This document shows, in pieces, positions 1 to 11,100 of a stretch of 64,000 nucleotides of DNA. The stretch is from Aurantimonas coralicida_A. Its GTDB lineage: Bacteria; Pseudomonadota; Alphaproteobacteria; Rhizobiales; Rhizobiaceae. Every line of letters starts with the position of its first letter. Within the stretch, counting starts at the first letter, position 1. The notes beneath the pieces are model-generated. The model made no database searches and was not told the DNA's origin. It was given only the letters and a program-made list of their open reading frames with translations. Position numbers and translations under genes: made by a program. The stretch is from NCBI RefSeq assembly GCF_036016755.1, contig NZ_JAYXIH010000005.1, positions 62,001 to 126,000 on the forward strand, in the 5' to 3' direction.

Positions 1-193
1 CGCCTCGGAAAAATGCTGGATCGCTACGGATTGCGATCCCCAGTTCCCGGTCACCTATCAGGACGACGAACTCTTGGCCTGGATGCCGATGCCGGCGCCG
101 CCGTCTGGAAAAACCGCAAGCGATCCCGCTGTCGACTGGCCGGAGCCGGCCCTCGAAAGCGATTTTCAGGAGGAGGCCGGATCGGGGATTTGA
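1..193 (+). CDS. C-terminal end of an unidentified protein (partial)
   Basis: Frame 2 is open from the window edge to a TGA at 191-193 and encodes about 63 residues, so the start lies outside the window. The composition is protein-like: it contains a WMPMPAPP stretch and an acidic tail ending EEAGSGI. The W-x-P-x-P-x-P pattern recalls the end of small DUF551-type proteins, but this is only a resemblance. The function is not recognised. It ends 90 bp before the 3' end of a tRNA on the other strand. Confidence 0.4.
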   Translation, partial: ASEKCWIATDCDPQFPVTYQDDELLAWMPMPAPPSGKTASDPAVDWPEPALESDFQEEAGSGI

Positions 194-283
194 GCGCCGA
201 GGCGGCGCGAACCGCTGCGGCGAGCATAATGCCGATTTCCCATCAGGGGATTCGGCATCGATCTCGATTGTTCTGAATAAAAA

Positions 284-360
284 TGGCGCGAGTGACGGGA
301 CTCGAACCCGCGACCTCCGGCGTGACAGGCCGGCACTCTAACCGACTGAGCTACACCCGC
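284..360 (-). tRNA. tRNA-Asp (GTC)
   Basis: The reverse complement folds as a tRNA with acceptor stem GCGGGTG/CACTCGC (one G-T wobble), an encoded CCA end at 284-286, D-arm GCTCAGTCGGTTAGAG and T-arm GGTTCGAGTCC. The anticodon loop CTGTCAC gives anticodon GTC, reading Asp codons. It is 77 nt including CCA. It is on the opposite strand from tRNA-Val 250 bp away; I see no clear gene in between. Confidence 0.97.
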
Positions 361-610
361 GCTCGGCCGCTCGATGCGGCTTGTGAGGCGGTCGTTTACG
401 GGCATCCCCCTATGCTGTCAAGCAGAACCGGGCAAAGTTTCTCGGGCAGTTCGCAGGAAGTTCGGGACGCTCGCAATACTGGTCATTCCCGCTGTTGCGG
501 CCTCAGGCCACGAACAGGTCAAATCACCCCTTTTATCGGGCTCGTTTGCCTGTTCGCGCACACCGACCTGCTTGCCAGCGAGACCTCGAACGCTTAGACG
601 AAGCGTCGGC

Positions 611-686
611 GGGCGATTAGCTCAGTTGGTAGAGCGCCTCGTTTACACCGAGGATGTCGGGAGTTCGAGTCTCTCATCGCCCACCA
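611..686 (+). tRNA. tRNA-Val (TAC)
   Basis: This is a 76-nt cloverleaf with acceptor stem GGGCGAT/ATCGCCC, D-arm GCTCAGTTGGTAGAGC, T-arm GAGTTCGAGTCTC and encoded ACCA end. The anticodon stem CCTCG/CGAGG encloses TTTACAC, giving anticodon TAC for valine. The next gene on either strand (hup) begins about 280 bp downstream, and the interval holds only a hairpin belonging to hup. Confidence 0.97.
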
Positions 687-913
687 TGGTTCCCGACGCG
701 TCAAGACGCAGCCGTCCGATTCGGGCATGGCCCCCACCGCTTCGCCGTCGCGAGCCCCCTGCCCTGCTCCGCCGAGAGATCGAGGATTGAGGCGAAGCCC
801 GATCGTCACGCGATGACGGACTCGCCGCATGACCGGCAGCGCTTTAGTCACATCCCGCGATTCCTGAATATCGGACTGGTCCGTCAACCGCACACGACGG
901 CCCGAACGCATTT

Positions 914-937
914 CGGCCGGGCGCTGACGCCCGGCCG
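914..937 (-). terminator. Hairpin downstream of hup, probable terminator
   Basis: A perfect 10-bp GC-only stem (914-923 with 928-937) closes a 4-nt loop about 30 nt past the hup stop codon. No run of T follows on the minus strand, so it is either a weak intrinsic terminator or a 3'-end-stabilising hairpin. A perfect 14-bp palindrome (947-960) lies between it and the stop codon. Confidence 0.45.
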
Positions 938-965
938 ACATTTGAGACATCTCGAGATGTAATTG

Positions 966-1244
966 TTAGCGGTTGTTGACGGCGTCCTTGAGACCCTTGC
1001 CGGCCGCGAATTTCGGCACGTTGCGCGCCGGGATGTCGACCTCGGCGCCAGTCGACGGGTTGCGCCCCTTCGATGCGGCGCGGTGGGACACGGAAAACGT
1101 CCCGAAGCCGACCAGACGAATATCATCGCCTTTGGCCATCGTCCCCTGAATAGCTTCGAAGACAGCGTCCACTGCGGAGCTAGCCTGCTGTTTAGACAGT
1201 TCAGACTTTTCCGCGACAGCAGAAACGAGCTCATTTTTGTTCAT
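966..1244 (-). CDS. hup: DNA-binding protein HU (HupB-type)
   Basis: The 92-residue protein is a nucleoid-associated HU-family protein that binds and bends DNA as a dimer. It begins MNKNELVSAVAEKSELSKQQ and has the family signature GFGTFSVSHRAASKGRNPSTG followed by IPARNVPKF, the beta-arm region that enters the minor groove. The ATG at 1244 is chosen because GGAGGG stands 7-8 nt upstream and the product matches the usual HU length of 90-95; the longer open frame upstream has no family similarity. It lies 166 bp downstream of lon on the same strand, separated by a strong terminator, so it should have its own promoter. The lon-hup order is common in Alphaproteobacteria. Confidence 0.97.
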   Translation of the reverse strand: MNKNELVSAVAEKSELSKQQASSAVDAVFEAIQGTMAKGDDIRLVGFGTFSVSHRAASKGRNPSTGAEVDIPARNVPKFAAGKGLKDAVNNR

Positions 1245-1356
1245 TAGGATACCCTCCTGATTCTTTGGCAATAACGACTCCGTGAGCACGGTGCGCGACC
1301 TTCGCGGATCGAAACGCCTTCGGCAACGGCAAGATGCCCGATTTCGCGGGCTTTGC

Positions 1357-1388
1357 AAAAAAAATGCCGCCAAAATTGGCGGCATTTT
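1357..1388 (-). terminator. Rho-independent terminator of lon
   Basis: A perfect inverted repeat, 1361-1373 with 1376-1388 (core GCCGCCAA/TTGGCGGC), is followed on the minus strand by eight T residues (1357-1364, partly inside the stem). It lies about 22 nt after the lon stop and upstream of hup, so it separates the two transcripts. Confidence 0.9.
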
Positions 1389-1409
1389 CAACAAATCTTA
1401 ACGGTGCGC

Positions 1410-3830
<2,421 letters not shown>

Positions 3831-4003
3831 GAGATTCCTTTCCACGGCATATGCCGTCTACGGCCGTCCGCTTCGAGCCTTGTTCAAGCACTCGGTGCCG
3901 ACGCCTTCATCGATCGTCAATGTGGGCGTCAATGTCCGGCAATTCAAGCGATTCGGACTGCAACCGAGCCGCAATGCGGTTGCCCGACATTCCCGCCCGA
4001 TAA

Positions 4004-4039
4004 CAAAAAGCCCGCCCCGGCGGGAAGCCGGGACGGGCT
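4004..4039 (-). terminator. Rho-independent terminator of clpX
   Basis: A stem of 13 bp, 4009-4021 with 4027-4039 (AGCCCG...CGGGCT, one G-T pair), has a 5-nt loop and is followed by five T on the minus strand. It lies about 38 nt after the clpX stop, so lon is expected to have its own promoter in 3831-4003. Confidence 0.88.
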
Positions 4040-4076
4040 CTGATGCCGTCCGTCAATTCCCCGAAAATCGAGACTG

Positions 4077-5345
4077 TTACGCGCTGACGTTTTCCTTCTC
4101 GCCGTTACGCTCGGCGTAGATATAGAGCGGACGCGCGTTGCCATCGATCACGTCCTCGGAGATCACGACCTCCTGCACGCCTTCCAGCGTCGGCAGATCG
4201 AACATCGTGTCGAGCAGCATTGCCTCCATGATCGAGCGCAGTCCGCGCGCGCCGGTCTTGCGCTCGATCGCCTTGCGGGCAATCGCCTTCAGCGCGTCCT
4301 CATGGAACGACAGCTCGACGTTCTCCATCTCGAACAAGCGTTGGTACTGCTTGACCAGAGCGTTCTTCGGCTGTTCCAGAATCTGGACGAGGGCAACCTC
4401 ATCGAGGTCCTCCAGCGTGGCCAGAACCGGCAGACGGCCGACGAATTCCGGGATCAGACCGAATTTCAGCAGATCCGCGGGCTCCACCTGGCGGAACACG
4501 TCGCCGGTGCGCCGCTCGTCCGGCGCGGCGACATTCGCGGCAAAGCCGATGGAGGTCTTGCGGCCGCGATCGGAGATGATCTTGTCGAGGCCGGCAAAGG
4601 CGCCACCGCAGATGAACAGAATGTTCGCCGTATCGACCTGCAGGAATTCCTGCTGAGGATGCTTGCGTCCGCCCTGCGGCGGCACGGAAGCCACCGTGCC
4701 CTCCATGATCTTCAACAGCGCCTGCTGCACGCCCTCGCCCGACACATCGCGGGTGATCGAGGGGTTGTCGGACTTGCGGCTGATCTTGTCGATCTCGTCG
4801 ATATAGACGATGCCGCGCTGCGCCCGCTCGACATTATAGTCGGCCGACTGCAGCAGCTTCAGGATGATGTTCTCGACATCCTCACCGACATAACCGGCTT
4901 CGGTCAGCGTCGTTGCGTCCGCCATCGTGAACGGCACGTCGATGATGCGGGCCAGAGTCTGGGCCAGCAACGTCTTGCCGCAGCCGGTCGGACCGATCAG
5001 CAGGATGTTCGACTTGGCCAGCTCGACGTCGTTGTTCTTGGCCGCGTGGGCCAGGCGCTTGTAGTGGTTATGCACCGCGACCGACAGGACCTTCTTGGCG
5101 AAAGCCTGACCGATGACGTAGTCGTCCAGGACCGCAATGATCTCCTGAGGAGTCGGCACGCCCTCGCGGGACTTCACCATGGAGGATTTGTTTTCCTCCC
5201 GGATGATGTCCATGCACAATTCGACGCATTCGTCGCAAATGAATACCGTCGGCCCGGCGATCAGCTTACGGACTTCGTGCTGGCTCTTTCCGCAGAAAGA
5301 GCAATAGAGCGTGTTCTTGGAATCGCCGCCGCTCGTTTTGCTCAT
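4077..5345 (-). CDS. clpX: ATP-dependent Clp protease ATP-binding subunit ClpX
   Basis: ClpX is the AAA+ unfoldase that feeds substrates into ClpP. The 422-residue protein has the N-terminal zinc-binding domain with C15-x2-C18 and C37-x2-C40, Walker A GPTGCGKT (118-125), pore loop GYVGED, Walker B VYIDEIDKI and the C-terminal ClpP-contact region. The start is supported by GGAAAG about 8 nt upstream of the ATG. It follows clpP on the same strand after 236 bp. The length fits the family (about 420-425). Confidence 0.98.
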   Translation of the reverse strand: MSKTSGGDSKNTLYCSFCGKSQHEVRKLIAGPTVFICDECVELCMDIIREENKSSMVKSREGVPTPQEIIAVLDDYVIGQAFAKKVLSVAVHNHYKRLAHAAKNNDVELAKSNILLIGPTGCGKTLLAQTLARIIDVPFTMADATTLTEAGYVGEDVENIILKLLQSADYNVERAQRGIVYIDEIDKISRKSDNPSITRDVSGEGVQQALLKIMEGTVASVPPQGGRKHPQQEFLQVDTANILFICGGAFAGLDKIISDRGRKTSIGFAANVAAPDERRTGDVFRQVEPADLLKFGLIPEFVGRLPVLATLEDLDEVALVQILEQPKNALVKQYQRLFEMENVELSFHEDALKAIARKAIERKTGARGLRSIMEAMLLDTMFDLPTLEGVQEVVISEDVIDGNARPLYIYAERNGEKENVSA

Positions 5346-5581
5346 TCGTCTTTCCTTCCGATCCGGTCCCCTCCAGGGATCCGTTTCTTGATATCTCCGC
5401 CGAGCGTAAACCCAATAAGGCCTGTCGGCAAAGCGACTTCGGCCCTCACGGGTCGCGGAAGAGGCGTCCTACGCACCTATGCACATCATCCGACATAACG
5501 TCGATTGCTTGAGCAGCGCTTAACGCGGCGCCTCCCACTATCGACCGCCGACTGTGGCCGCGACGTGGCAAATGCTATGCG

Positions 5582-6214
5582 CTACTTAGTTACATCGGCT
5601 TCAAGCGAGGCCCGCGACGAATACACCGTGTCGATCAGGCCGAATTCCTTGGCTTCTTCTGCCGTCATGAAATGGTCACGGTCGAGGGTGCGGTCAATGG
5701 TCTCGTAGTCCTGGCCGGTATGCTCTACGTAGACCTCGTTGAGCCGGCGCTTCAGCTTGATGATGTCCTGCGCATGACGCTCGATGTCGGAGGCCTGCCC
5801 GGAGAAGCCGCCTGAGGGCTGATGCACCATGATGCGCGCGTTTGGCGTCGCGAACCGCATATCTTTCTGACCGGCGCAAAGCAGCAACGAGCCCATCGAG
5901 GCCGCCTGGCCGATACACAGAGTCGAGACCGCGGGCCGGATGAACTGCATGGTGTCGTAGATCGCCATGCCGCTGGTGACGACGCCGCCCGGCGAGTTAA
6001 TGTAGAGCGCGATCTCCTTTTTCGGGTTCTCGGCCTCGAGGAACAGCAGCTGGGCGCAAACCAGCGTCGCCATCGAATCCTCGATCGGACCGGTGATGAA
6101 GATCACCCGCTCCTTGAGGAGACGCGAGAAGATGTCATAGGCGCGCTCGCCGCGATTGGTCTGCTCAACCACCATCGGGACGAGATTCATCGCGGTTTCC
6201 AAGGGGTGCTTCAT
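5582..6214 (-). CDS. clpP: ATP-dependent Clp protease proteolytic subunit ClpP
   Basis: This is the serine peptidase that forms the tetradecameric barrel working with ClpX or ClpA. It has 210 residues. The triad is visible: Ser106 in AASMGS, His131 in MVHQPSGG and Asp180 in RDHFMTAEEA. The start at 6214 (MKHPLETAMNLVPMVVEQ) matches alphaproteobacterial ClpP; the longer frame upstream is not conserved-looking. In many relatives clpP follows tig directly, but here a channel gene lies between them. The 198 bp to the channel gene stop probably carries the clpP promoter. Confidence 0.98.
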   Translation of the reverse strand: MKHPLETAMNLVPMVVEQTNRGERAYDIFSRLLKERVIFITGPIEDSMATLVCAQLLFLEAENPKKEIALYINSPGGVVTSGMAIYDTMQFIRPAVSTLCIGQAASMGSLLLCAGQKDMRFATPNARIMVHQPSGGFSGQASDIERHAQDIIKLKRRLNEVYVEHTGQDYETIDRTLDRDHFMTAEEAKEFGLIDTVYSSRASLEADVTK

Positions 6215-6412
6215 CAGTCGTCGTCTCGCTGCTTGTTCGGGTGGAGCGGTGCCGGACGGCTCCGCCTGTGAGAATCGATGCTCGTTTCTGACGCCGTAGA
6301 TAGGGCTTGGCAAAGGGCCTATGCAAGCCATCCGCCGACGGCATTGTCGCAGTTCGGTCCGCCGACGCCACGGATATGACCGAATTCCGTTTCGCCACTG
6401 CCGTTGCCGGCG

Positions 6413-8809
6413 TCAGCCGCGGTCTCCGCCGGCGCTATCAATGTCGCCGCCGCTGGGGGGAATTGGCCGCCCGGTCGCGTCGGTGGAGCCGTAGTCCGAG
6501 CCGCTTGTTTCGCGCGTCGCCCGCGTCGCCTCGCTCGGCGTGGCGGCCTCGTCGATCACGCGGCTCTGCGGCACCGTCGGTTCCTCGCCTGCGAGGCGAA
6601 CGGGCGGTGCCTTGCCACCCCGATCCTCGCCGAACCAGACGGTCATATGCGGGAACGGGATTTCAATACCGCGTTCGTCGGCAAGGCGCTTCACGATCTC
6701 GCGATAGGCGCGGCCGACGCCCCATTGGGTGCTGGGCTTGGTCATGACACGGGCACGCACGACGACAGCTGAATCCCCCAATTCCTGCACGCCCCACATG
6801 TCGAGATCACTGATCAGGTTGGGACCGACCGAACTTTCCTTCAGCTCCTCGAAGGCGTCGTGCATCATCTGTTTAACGTCCTCGACATTCTCCCGATACG
6901 CGACCCCGATATCCGCGACGTAATAGGCGAAGTCCTTGGAGTAGTTGGCGACCTGATCGACCGAAGAGAATGGGATCAGATACCAGGTCCCATCGACGGA
7001 CCTGAGCCCGACCGAGCGCACGGTCAGTTGTTCGACGACGCCGGAGACGCCGTTGAGCTCGACGATATCGCCCTCGTTCATCGCATTCTGGATCTGGATG
7101 AAGGCACCGGTGATGATGTCCTGAACGAACTTCTGGGCACCAAAACCGATCGCCAGCCCGACGACGCCGGCACCGGCGAGAAGCGGCGCGATATCAATGC
7201 CGACCTGCGACAGGACCAGCATCGACACGATCACCACCATGGTGATGGTGAAGGCGTTGCGAAACAGCGACAGGAGGGTGCGTTCGCGTGCCGTCGGAAC
7301 GGTGCCGAAATTCGGGTTCATCCGATATTCGATCCAGGACGAGATGCCGATATAGATCGCCACGCCAACGGCAAGGATCACACCAGCGCCGATGAGGCTG
7401 CCGACGAAGCGTTGGCCTGCCAGTCGACCAAATTCATCGGAGAAGCTGAACAGATTCCACGCTTGCAGGATCGCGCCGAGCACGACGAGCATCACCAGGA
7501 CTCGAAAGACGGTGAGCATTTTCGGAATGAATGAGTTCACCCGTCTTTCCAGAAGCGGAATCCGCTCTTTCCAGTCATCGGGGATCGGAACGCCTTTGGC
7601 GATCCACCGGGACAGAATCGAGACGACGAGACCACCCAAGGCCATCGCCGCGATTGACTTGAGTATCGAGACGACGACGAAGGTCAAGCCGATCTCGGGA
7701 CTCTGCAGCCACACCGCGAACAGCGTCAGCACGAACCCGATTGCGAGCGCCCACCAGATCTGGCCGACAAACGCATTGAAGCGGGCGCCAAGGCTCTTGT
7801 CGCCGTGTTGCCTGGCGCGCTTCAGACGCTCGCGTACGACGCCGCGGTTCTTCAGAATGAGCCAGACTGCCAGAATCAGCGACAGCACCACGCCGATAAG
7901 GCGCGTCGCGTCGGCCGCCGCAGCCCCGGAAGACCGCTGCATGATCGGGGCTACGAAGAGGAAGGTGTAGCCCAGGATCGAGATCAGCCGCGAAATCCAG
8001 AAATACCAATAACTTGCCTGACGGTCCGAGAACGGGGTCAGGCGAAGCCTGGGATAGGTCGGCGCGACGAAGGTCCCGAGGGTGACCTTGATCATCTCGA
8101 TCAGCAAGAAGCCGTTGAGGAACAAAGCCTGATTGATGCCGGGCCGACCGCCGAAGAAAATCGTCGCGGCCACATAGCCGCCCGCCCAGCTGACAATGAT
8201 CGACGCAGCGTCGACGAGGGCCGAAACGACCAGCAGCATCAGCTTGCGCAGCGGGCCTGAATGCTCGGCGCGTTCGGCCATTCGGCGGAAAATTGGTGCC
8301 TTTACAAGCCGACTTGCGGCCAGCACCAGGAACACCACGATGGCGACGAGCGCGACCGGCAGTATCGTCGCAAGGACGTTCGGCAGGTCGATGCTGCCGA
8401 CGCCGGCCAGCATATCGAGCGCGGAGGCGGTATTCGTTCGCAGCGTTTCCCAAGTTTCCGACAGGCCGCCGATCAGTGCGCGCGTGGAGTCGGCGATCTC
8501 GCCGGGCAGCGTCCGCACAACCTCCGCGCCCGTTGGGACGATGGCGGCATCCCCACCGTCCTCTCCCTCGCCTCCCGGCGCCTTGTAGGCGGCGGCTTTC
8601 AGCGATTCGACGAGTTTGGCACGGGTCTCGCCATTCTCCAGGATCTTGATCAGATCATCGAGATTGGCGGTATCGCCGCCCTGCCCGCCAGTATCGTTGG
8701 CGGCTGACGAGGTGCTCGGAAGGCCGGGAATCTGGGCCGCGCTCGTTCCCGCCCAAACGAGAATGCCGATGAACAATGCGATGATGCCGGTCGTCGTAAA
8801 TCGCTGCAT
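6413..8809 (-). CDS. Large MscS-family mechanosensitive ion channel
   Basis: The 798-residue protein is predicted to be an inner-membrane tension-gated channel. It opens with a signal-like segment (residues 1-25, ending TSAAQI) and a Gly/Asp-rich periplasmic stretch. About ten hydrophobic segments follow. The MscS core lies in the C-terminal part: the pore helix GAGVVGLAIGFGAQKFVQDI, then the beta domain with NEGDIVELNGVSGVVE and the alpha/beta cytoplasmic domain. A hydrophilic tail rich in Thr, Ser and Gly ends the protein. It resembles the long YbdG/MscM-type paralogues rather than the short 286-residue MscS. It lies between tig and clpP on the same strand, 168 bp from tig. Substrate or trigger cannot be told from sequence. 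Confidence 0.88.
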   Translation of the reverse strand: MQRFTTTGIIALFIGILVWAGTSAAQIPGLPSTSSAANDTGGQGGDTANLDDLIKILENGETRAKLVESLKAAAYKAPGGEGEDGGDAAIVPTGAEVVRTLPGEIADSTRALIGGLSETWETLRTNTASALDMLAGVGSIDLPNVLATILPVALVAIVVFLVLAASRLVKAPIFRRMAERAEHSGPLRKLMLLVVSALVDAASIIVSWAGGYVAATIFFGGRPGINQALFLNGFLLIEMIKVTLGTFVAPTYPRLRLTPFSDRQASYWYFWISRLISILGYTFLFVAPIMQRSSGAAAADATRLIGVVLSLILAVWLILKNRGVVRERLKRARQHGDKSLGARFNAFVGQIWWALAIGFVLTLFAVWLQSPEIGLTFVVVSILKSIAAMALGGLVVSILSRWIAKGVPIPDDWKERIPLLERRVNSFIPKMLTVFRVLVMLVVLGAILQAWNLFSFSDEFGRLAGQRFVGSLIGAGVILAVGVAIYIGISSWIEYRMNPNFGTVPTARERTLLSLFRNAFTITMVVIVSMLVLSQVGIDIAPLLAGAGVVGLAIGFGAQKFVQDIITGAFIQIQNAMNEGDIVELNGVSGVVEQLTVRSVGLRSVDGTWYLIPFSSVDQVANYSKDFAYYVADIGVAYRENVEDVKQMMHDAFEELKESSVGPNLISDLDMWGVQELGDSAVVVRARVMTKPSTQWGVGRAYREIVKRLADERGIEIPFPHMTVWFGEDRGGKAPPVRLAGEEPTVPQSRVIDEAATPSEATRATRETSGSDYGSTDATGRPIPPSGGDIDSAGGDRG

Positions 8810-8919
8810 GCCGGATATAGCCTAAGTCCTTTGGCGCGAGCCGCCACCTTCCAATCTCGGCGCCGGTCTATCACCCGTGGCTTTGACGAGACTGAGGCCC
8901 GCAGCCGGCAGCGCGACGC

Positions 8920-8946
8920 AAAAAGGGGCCGACTTTCGCCGGCCCC
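8920..8946 (-). terminator. Rho-independent terminator of tig
   Basis: A 9-bp stem, 8925-8933 with 8938-8946 (GGGGCC/GGCCCC with one G-U pair in RNA), is closed by a GAAA tetraloop on the transcribed strand and followed by five T. It lies 32 nt after the tig stop. Confidence 0.88.
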
Positions 8947-8977
8947 CGTGACATTTCGCCTCACCACACGGGGCGCA

Positions 8978-10342
8978 TCAGGAGGCGAGAGCCGCTTCCT
9001 TGTCGTCTTCGTCCTCGGCCATCAGCTCTTCCTTGCTGACCGTCTTGTCGGTGACGTCGACCTCGGAGAGGAGATGATCGACGACCTTCTCCTCATAGAG
9101 CGGCGCCCTGAGGCTCGCCACGGCGTCCGGAGTTTTCTGGAAGTACTCGTAGACCTCCTTCTCCTGCCCGGGATAGCGACGGACTTGCTCGAACATCGCG
9201 CGTTGCAGTTCCTCGTCGGTGATCTGCACGCCGGCCTTTTCGCCGATCTCCGAGAGAACCAGGCCAAGCCGGACGCGACGTTCGGCCAAGCGACGATACT
9301 CGGCCTTGGCGTCCTCCTCGGTCGTGTCCTCGTCCTCGAAGCTCTTGCCGTTCTGCTTCAGCTCGTTTTCGACCTGGGTCCAGATATTGGTGAACTCGGC
9401 TTCGACGAGCTTCTCCGGCAGGGCGAAATCATAGGTTTCGTCGAGAGCATCGAGCAGCTGGCGCTTGACCTTCTGGCGTGTGGCCAGGCCGTACTGGCTT
9501 TCGATCTGCTCGCGCACGACCGTCCGCAGGCGCTCGAGCGATTCGACCCCCAACTTCTTGGCCATATCGTCGTCGATCGCCGTCTCGACCGGCGCCGAGA
9601 CTTCCTTGACGGTCACGTCGAAGGTGGCAGCCTTGCCCGCGAGATGAGCCGCGCCGTAATCCTCGGGGAAAGTCAACTCGACGGTCTTCGCGTCGCCCGC
9701 CTTGAGGCCGACAAGCTGCTCCTCGAAACCGGGAATGAACTGGTTGGAGCCGAGCACCAGATTGGAATCGGTGGCCGCGCCGCCATCAAACGCTTCGCCG
9801 TCGATCTTGCCGACGAAGTCCATGGTGACGCGATCGCCGTCCTTGGCCTTGCCCTTTTTGGGCTCGTAGGTTCGGGCATTCTCCGCGATCCGCTTGACCT
9901 GCTCGTCGATCTCCTCGTCGGAAACCTCGACGATCGGTCGCTCGATCTTGATGCCCGTGGTCTCCTTGAGCTCGATTGCCGGGAGCGTCTCGTAGGCGAG
10001 CGTGAACTTGAAGTCCGACTCGCCGCGAAGAACCTTCTCAGCCTCGCCCTCGTCCTCGGTCATCCCGATCTCGGGCTGCATGGCGGAGCGCTCGTTACGC
10101 TCGGCAATGACCGTGCGAGGCGTGTCCGTGAGGATCTGGTTGACGATCTCGGCCATCATCGACTTGCCGTACATCTTGCGAAGATGTGCGACGGGAACCT
10201 TGCCCGGCCGGAAACCCTTCAGCCGCACCTGGTCCTTGGCCTCATAGAGCCGTGTCTGGAGGCGCGCTTCAAGATCCGAGGCGGGCACGACGATCTCGAT
10301 CTCGCGCTTCAGTCCCTCGGCCTTGGTCTCCGTTACCTGCAT
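8978..10342 (-). CDS. tig: Trigger factor, ribosome-associated chaperone and peptidyl-prolyl isomerase
   Basis: Trigger factor binds the ribosome exit site and assists folding of nascent chains. The 454-residue protein has the N-terminal ribosome-binding domain with the signature GFRPGKVP, a central FKBP-type isomerase domain (about 150-250, KAKDGDRVTMDFVGKIDGE), and a long helical C-terminal chaperone domain ending in an acidic tail. AAGG precedes the ATG by about 10 nt. It is the first protein gene of the tig...clpP-clpX-lon-hup region; tRNA-Leu lies just upstream on the same strand. Confidence 0.98.
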   Translation of the reverse strand: MQVTETKAEGLKREIEIVVPASDLEARLQTRLYEAKDQVRLKGFRPGKVPVAHLRKMYGKSMMAEIVNQILTDTPRTVIAERNERSAMQPEIGMTEDEGEAEKVLRGESDFKFTLAYETLPAIELKETTGIKIERPIVEVSDEEIDEQVKRIAENARTYEPKKGKAKDGDRVTMDFVGKIDGEAFDGGAATDSNLVLGSNQFIPGFEEQLVGLKAGDAKTVELTFPEDYGAAHLAGKAATFDVTVKEVSAPVETAIDDDMAKKLGVESLERLRTVVREQIESQYGLATRQKVKRQLLDALDETYDFALPEKLVEAEFTNIWTQVENELKQNGKSFEDEDTTEEDAKAEYRRLAERRVRLGLVLSEIGEKAGVQITDEELQRAMFEQVRRYPGQEKEVYEYFQKTPDAVASLRAPLYEEKVVDHLLSEVDVTDKTVSKEELMAEDEDDKEAALAS

Positions 10343-10419
10343 TCTCGATACCTTCTTGATCTTGCCAGGGCCGACCTGTGCCGACCGAGCCCGTTATGAA
10401 TTCCGTGAAAGCGCCCGAA

Positions 10420-10504
10420 TGGTGCGGGTGGAGGGACTTGAACCCCCATGCCTCTCGGCGCTTGGACCTAAACCAAGTGCGTCTGCCAATTCCGCCACAC
10501 CCGC
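10420..10504 (-). tRNA. tRNA-Leu (TAG)
   Basis: This is an 85-nt class II tRNA with acceptor stem GCGGGTG/CACCCGC, encoded CCA at 10420-10422, a variable arm (CGCCGAGAGGCAT region) and T-arm GGTTCAAGTCC. The anticodon stem CTTGG/CCAAG encloses TTTAGGT, giving TAG for leucine CUA codons. It lies 77 bp upstream of tig on the same strand. Confidence 0.97.
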
Positions 10505-10926
10505 ATGGTGCGCCGAACAATGGGCGACGCGAGGCGCGCGCCTCTATATCACCGGCATTCCGGCCACGAAAGGGCAAATTTGGCCTGAATTCGCCGCGCT
10601 GCACTTGCGGGACGAAGGCGGGGCTGGTCGACGCCGATCGCGGGCCGACCGCGCCTCAGGCCTCACACGATGCTTAACCACAGCTTAACGCGACGCGCCT
10701 GCAGCATGCCCCTCAGATTCAGAACGCATAAACCTATTCGCTAACATGTTGATTTTTCCTATTTTTCACCAATTTTTTGCTGCATTGCACAAATTGCAAG
10801 GCTGCCATGCGTTTAGACGTCTGGCAACCTTCGATCCGGCCCCCTAACTTCCTGGTCAACGAGGCGACGCTGACGGATCAGCCGGGCCGCTTCAATCGAT
10901 TAAAGTTAGACAACCAGGTGAAGACA
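10505..10926. promoter_or_regulatory. Intergenic region upstream of the DUF1127-Cuckoo RNA operon
   Basis: No gene is visible in these 422 bp. The stretch 10741-10800 is unusually AT-rich for this genome. It has three T-tracts at 10753-10757, 10762-10766 and 10773-10778, spaced about one helical turn, which should bend DNA. Three TTGC tetramers follow at 10777, 10785 and 10794. A weak heat-shock-sigma-like pair is CTGGCAA (10821-10827) and CCCCCTAAC (10840-10848) with 12-nt spacing. I treat it only as a candidate, because related operons in Rhodobacter are RpoH-driven and this match is poor. Confidence 0.35.
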
Positions 10927-11070
10927 ATGAACATCGTCCGCTCTTACAACAACTGGCGCCGCTACCGCGAGACGGTCAACGAGCTGAGCCGCCTGTCGCA
11001 GCGCGAACTGTCCGACCTCGGCATCGCCCGCGGCGACATCAGCAGCATCGCCCGCCGCGCGGTCGGCTAA
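10927..11070 (+). CDS. DUF1127 small arginine-rich protein (CcaF1-like)
   Basis: The 47-residue product MNIVRSYNNWRRYRETVNEL... has the DUF1127 pattern: a basic, aromatic N-terminal half (NNWRRYRE) and the end motif LSDLGIARGDI. AGGTGA stands about 8 nt upstream of the ATG; the longer open frame upstream is non-coding in character. In Rhodobacter the DUF1127 protein CcaF1 is co-transcribed with CcsR (Cuckoo) RNAs and binds RNA. Here three RNA units of that type follow within 31 bp on the same strand, which strongly supports the same arrangement. The role in RNA maturation or stress response is inferred from that family. No terminator lies between gene and RNAs. Confidence 0.9.
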   Translation: MNIVRSYNNWRRYRETVNELSRLSQRELSDLGIARGDISSIARRAVG

Positions 11071-11100
11071 ACGGCCACCCAACCCATTCGATTTCGCGAC

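Noticed and set aside
10840..10848. Heat-shock sigma promoter for the DUF1127 gene
   Set aside because: Only the -10-like CCCCCTAAC is suggestive; the -35 match is poor and spacing short, so it is not listed as a promoter of its own.
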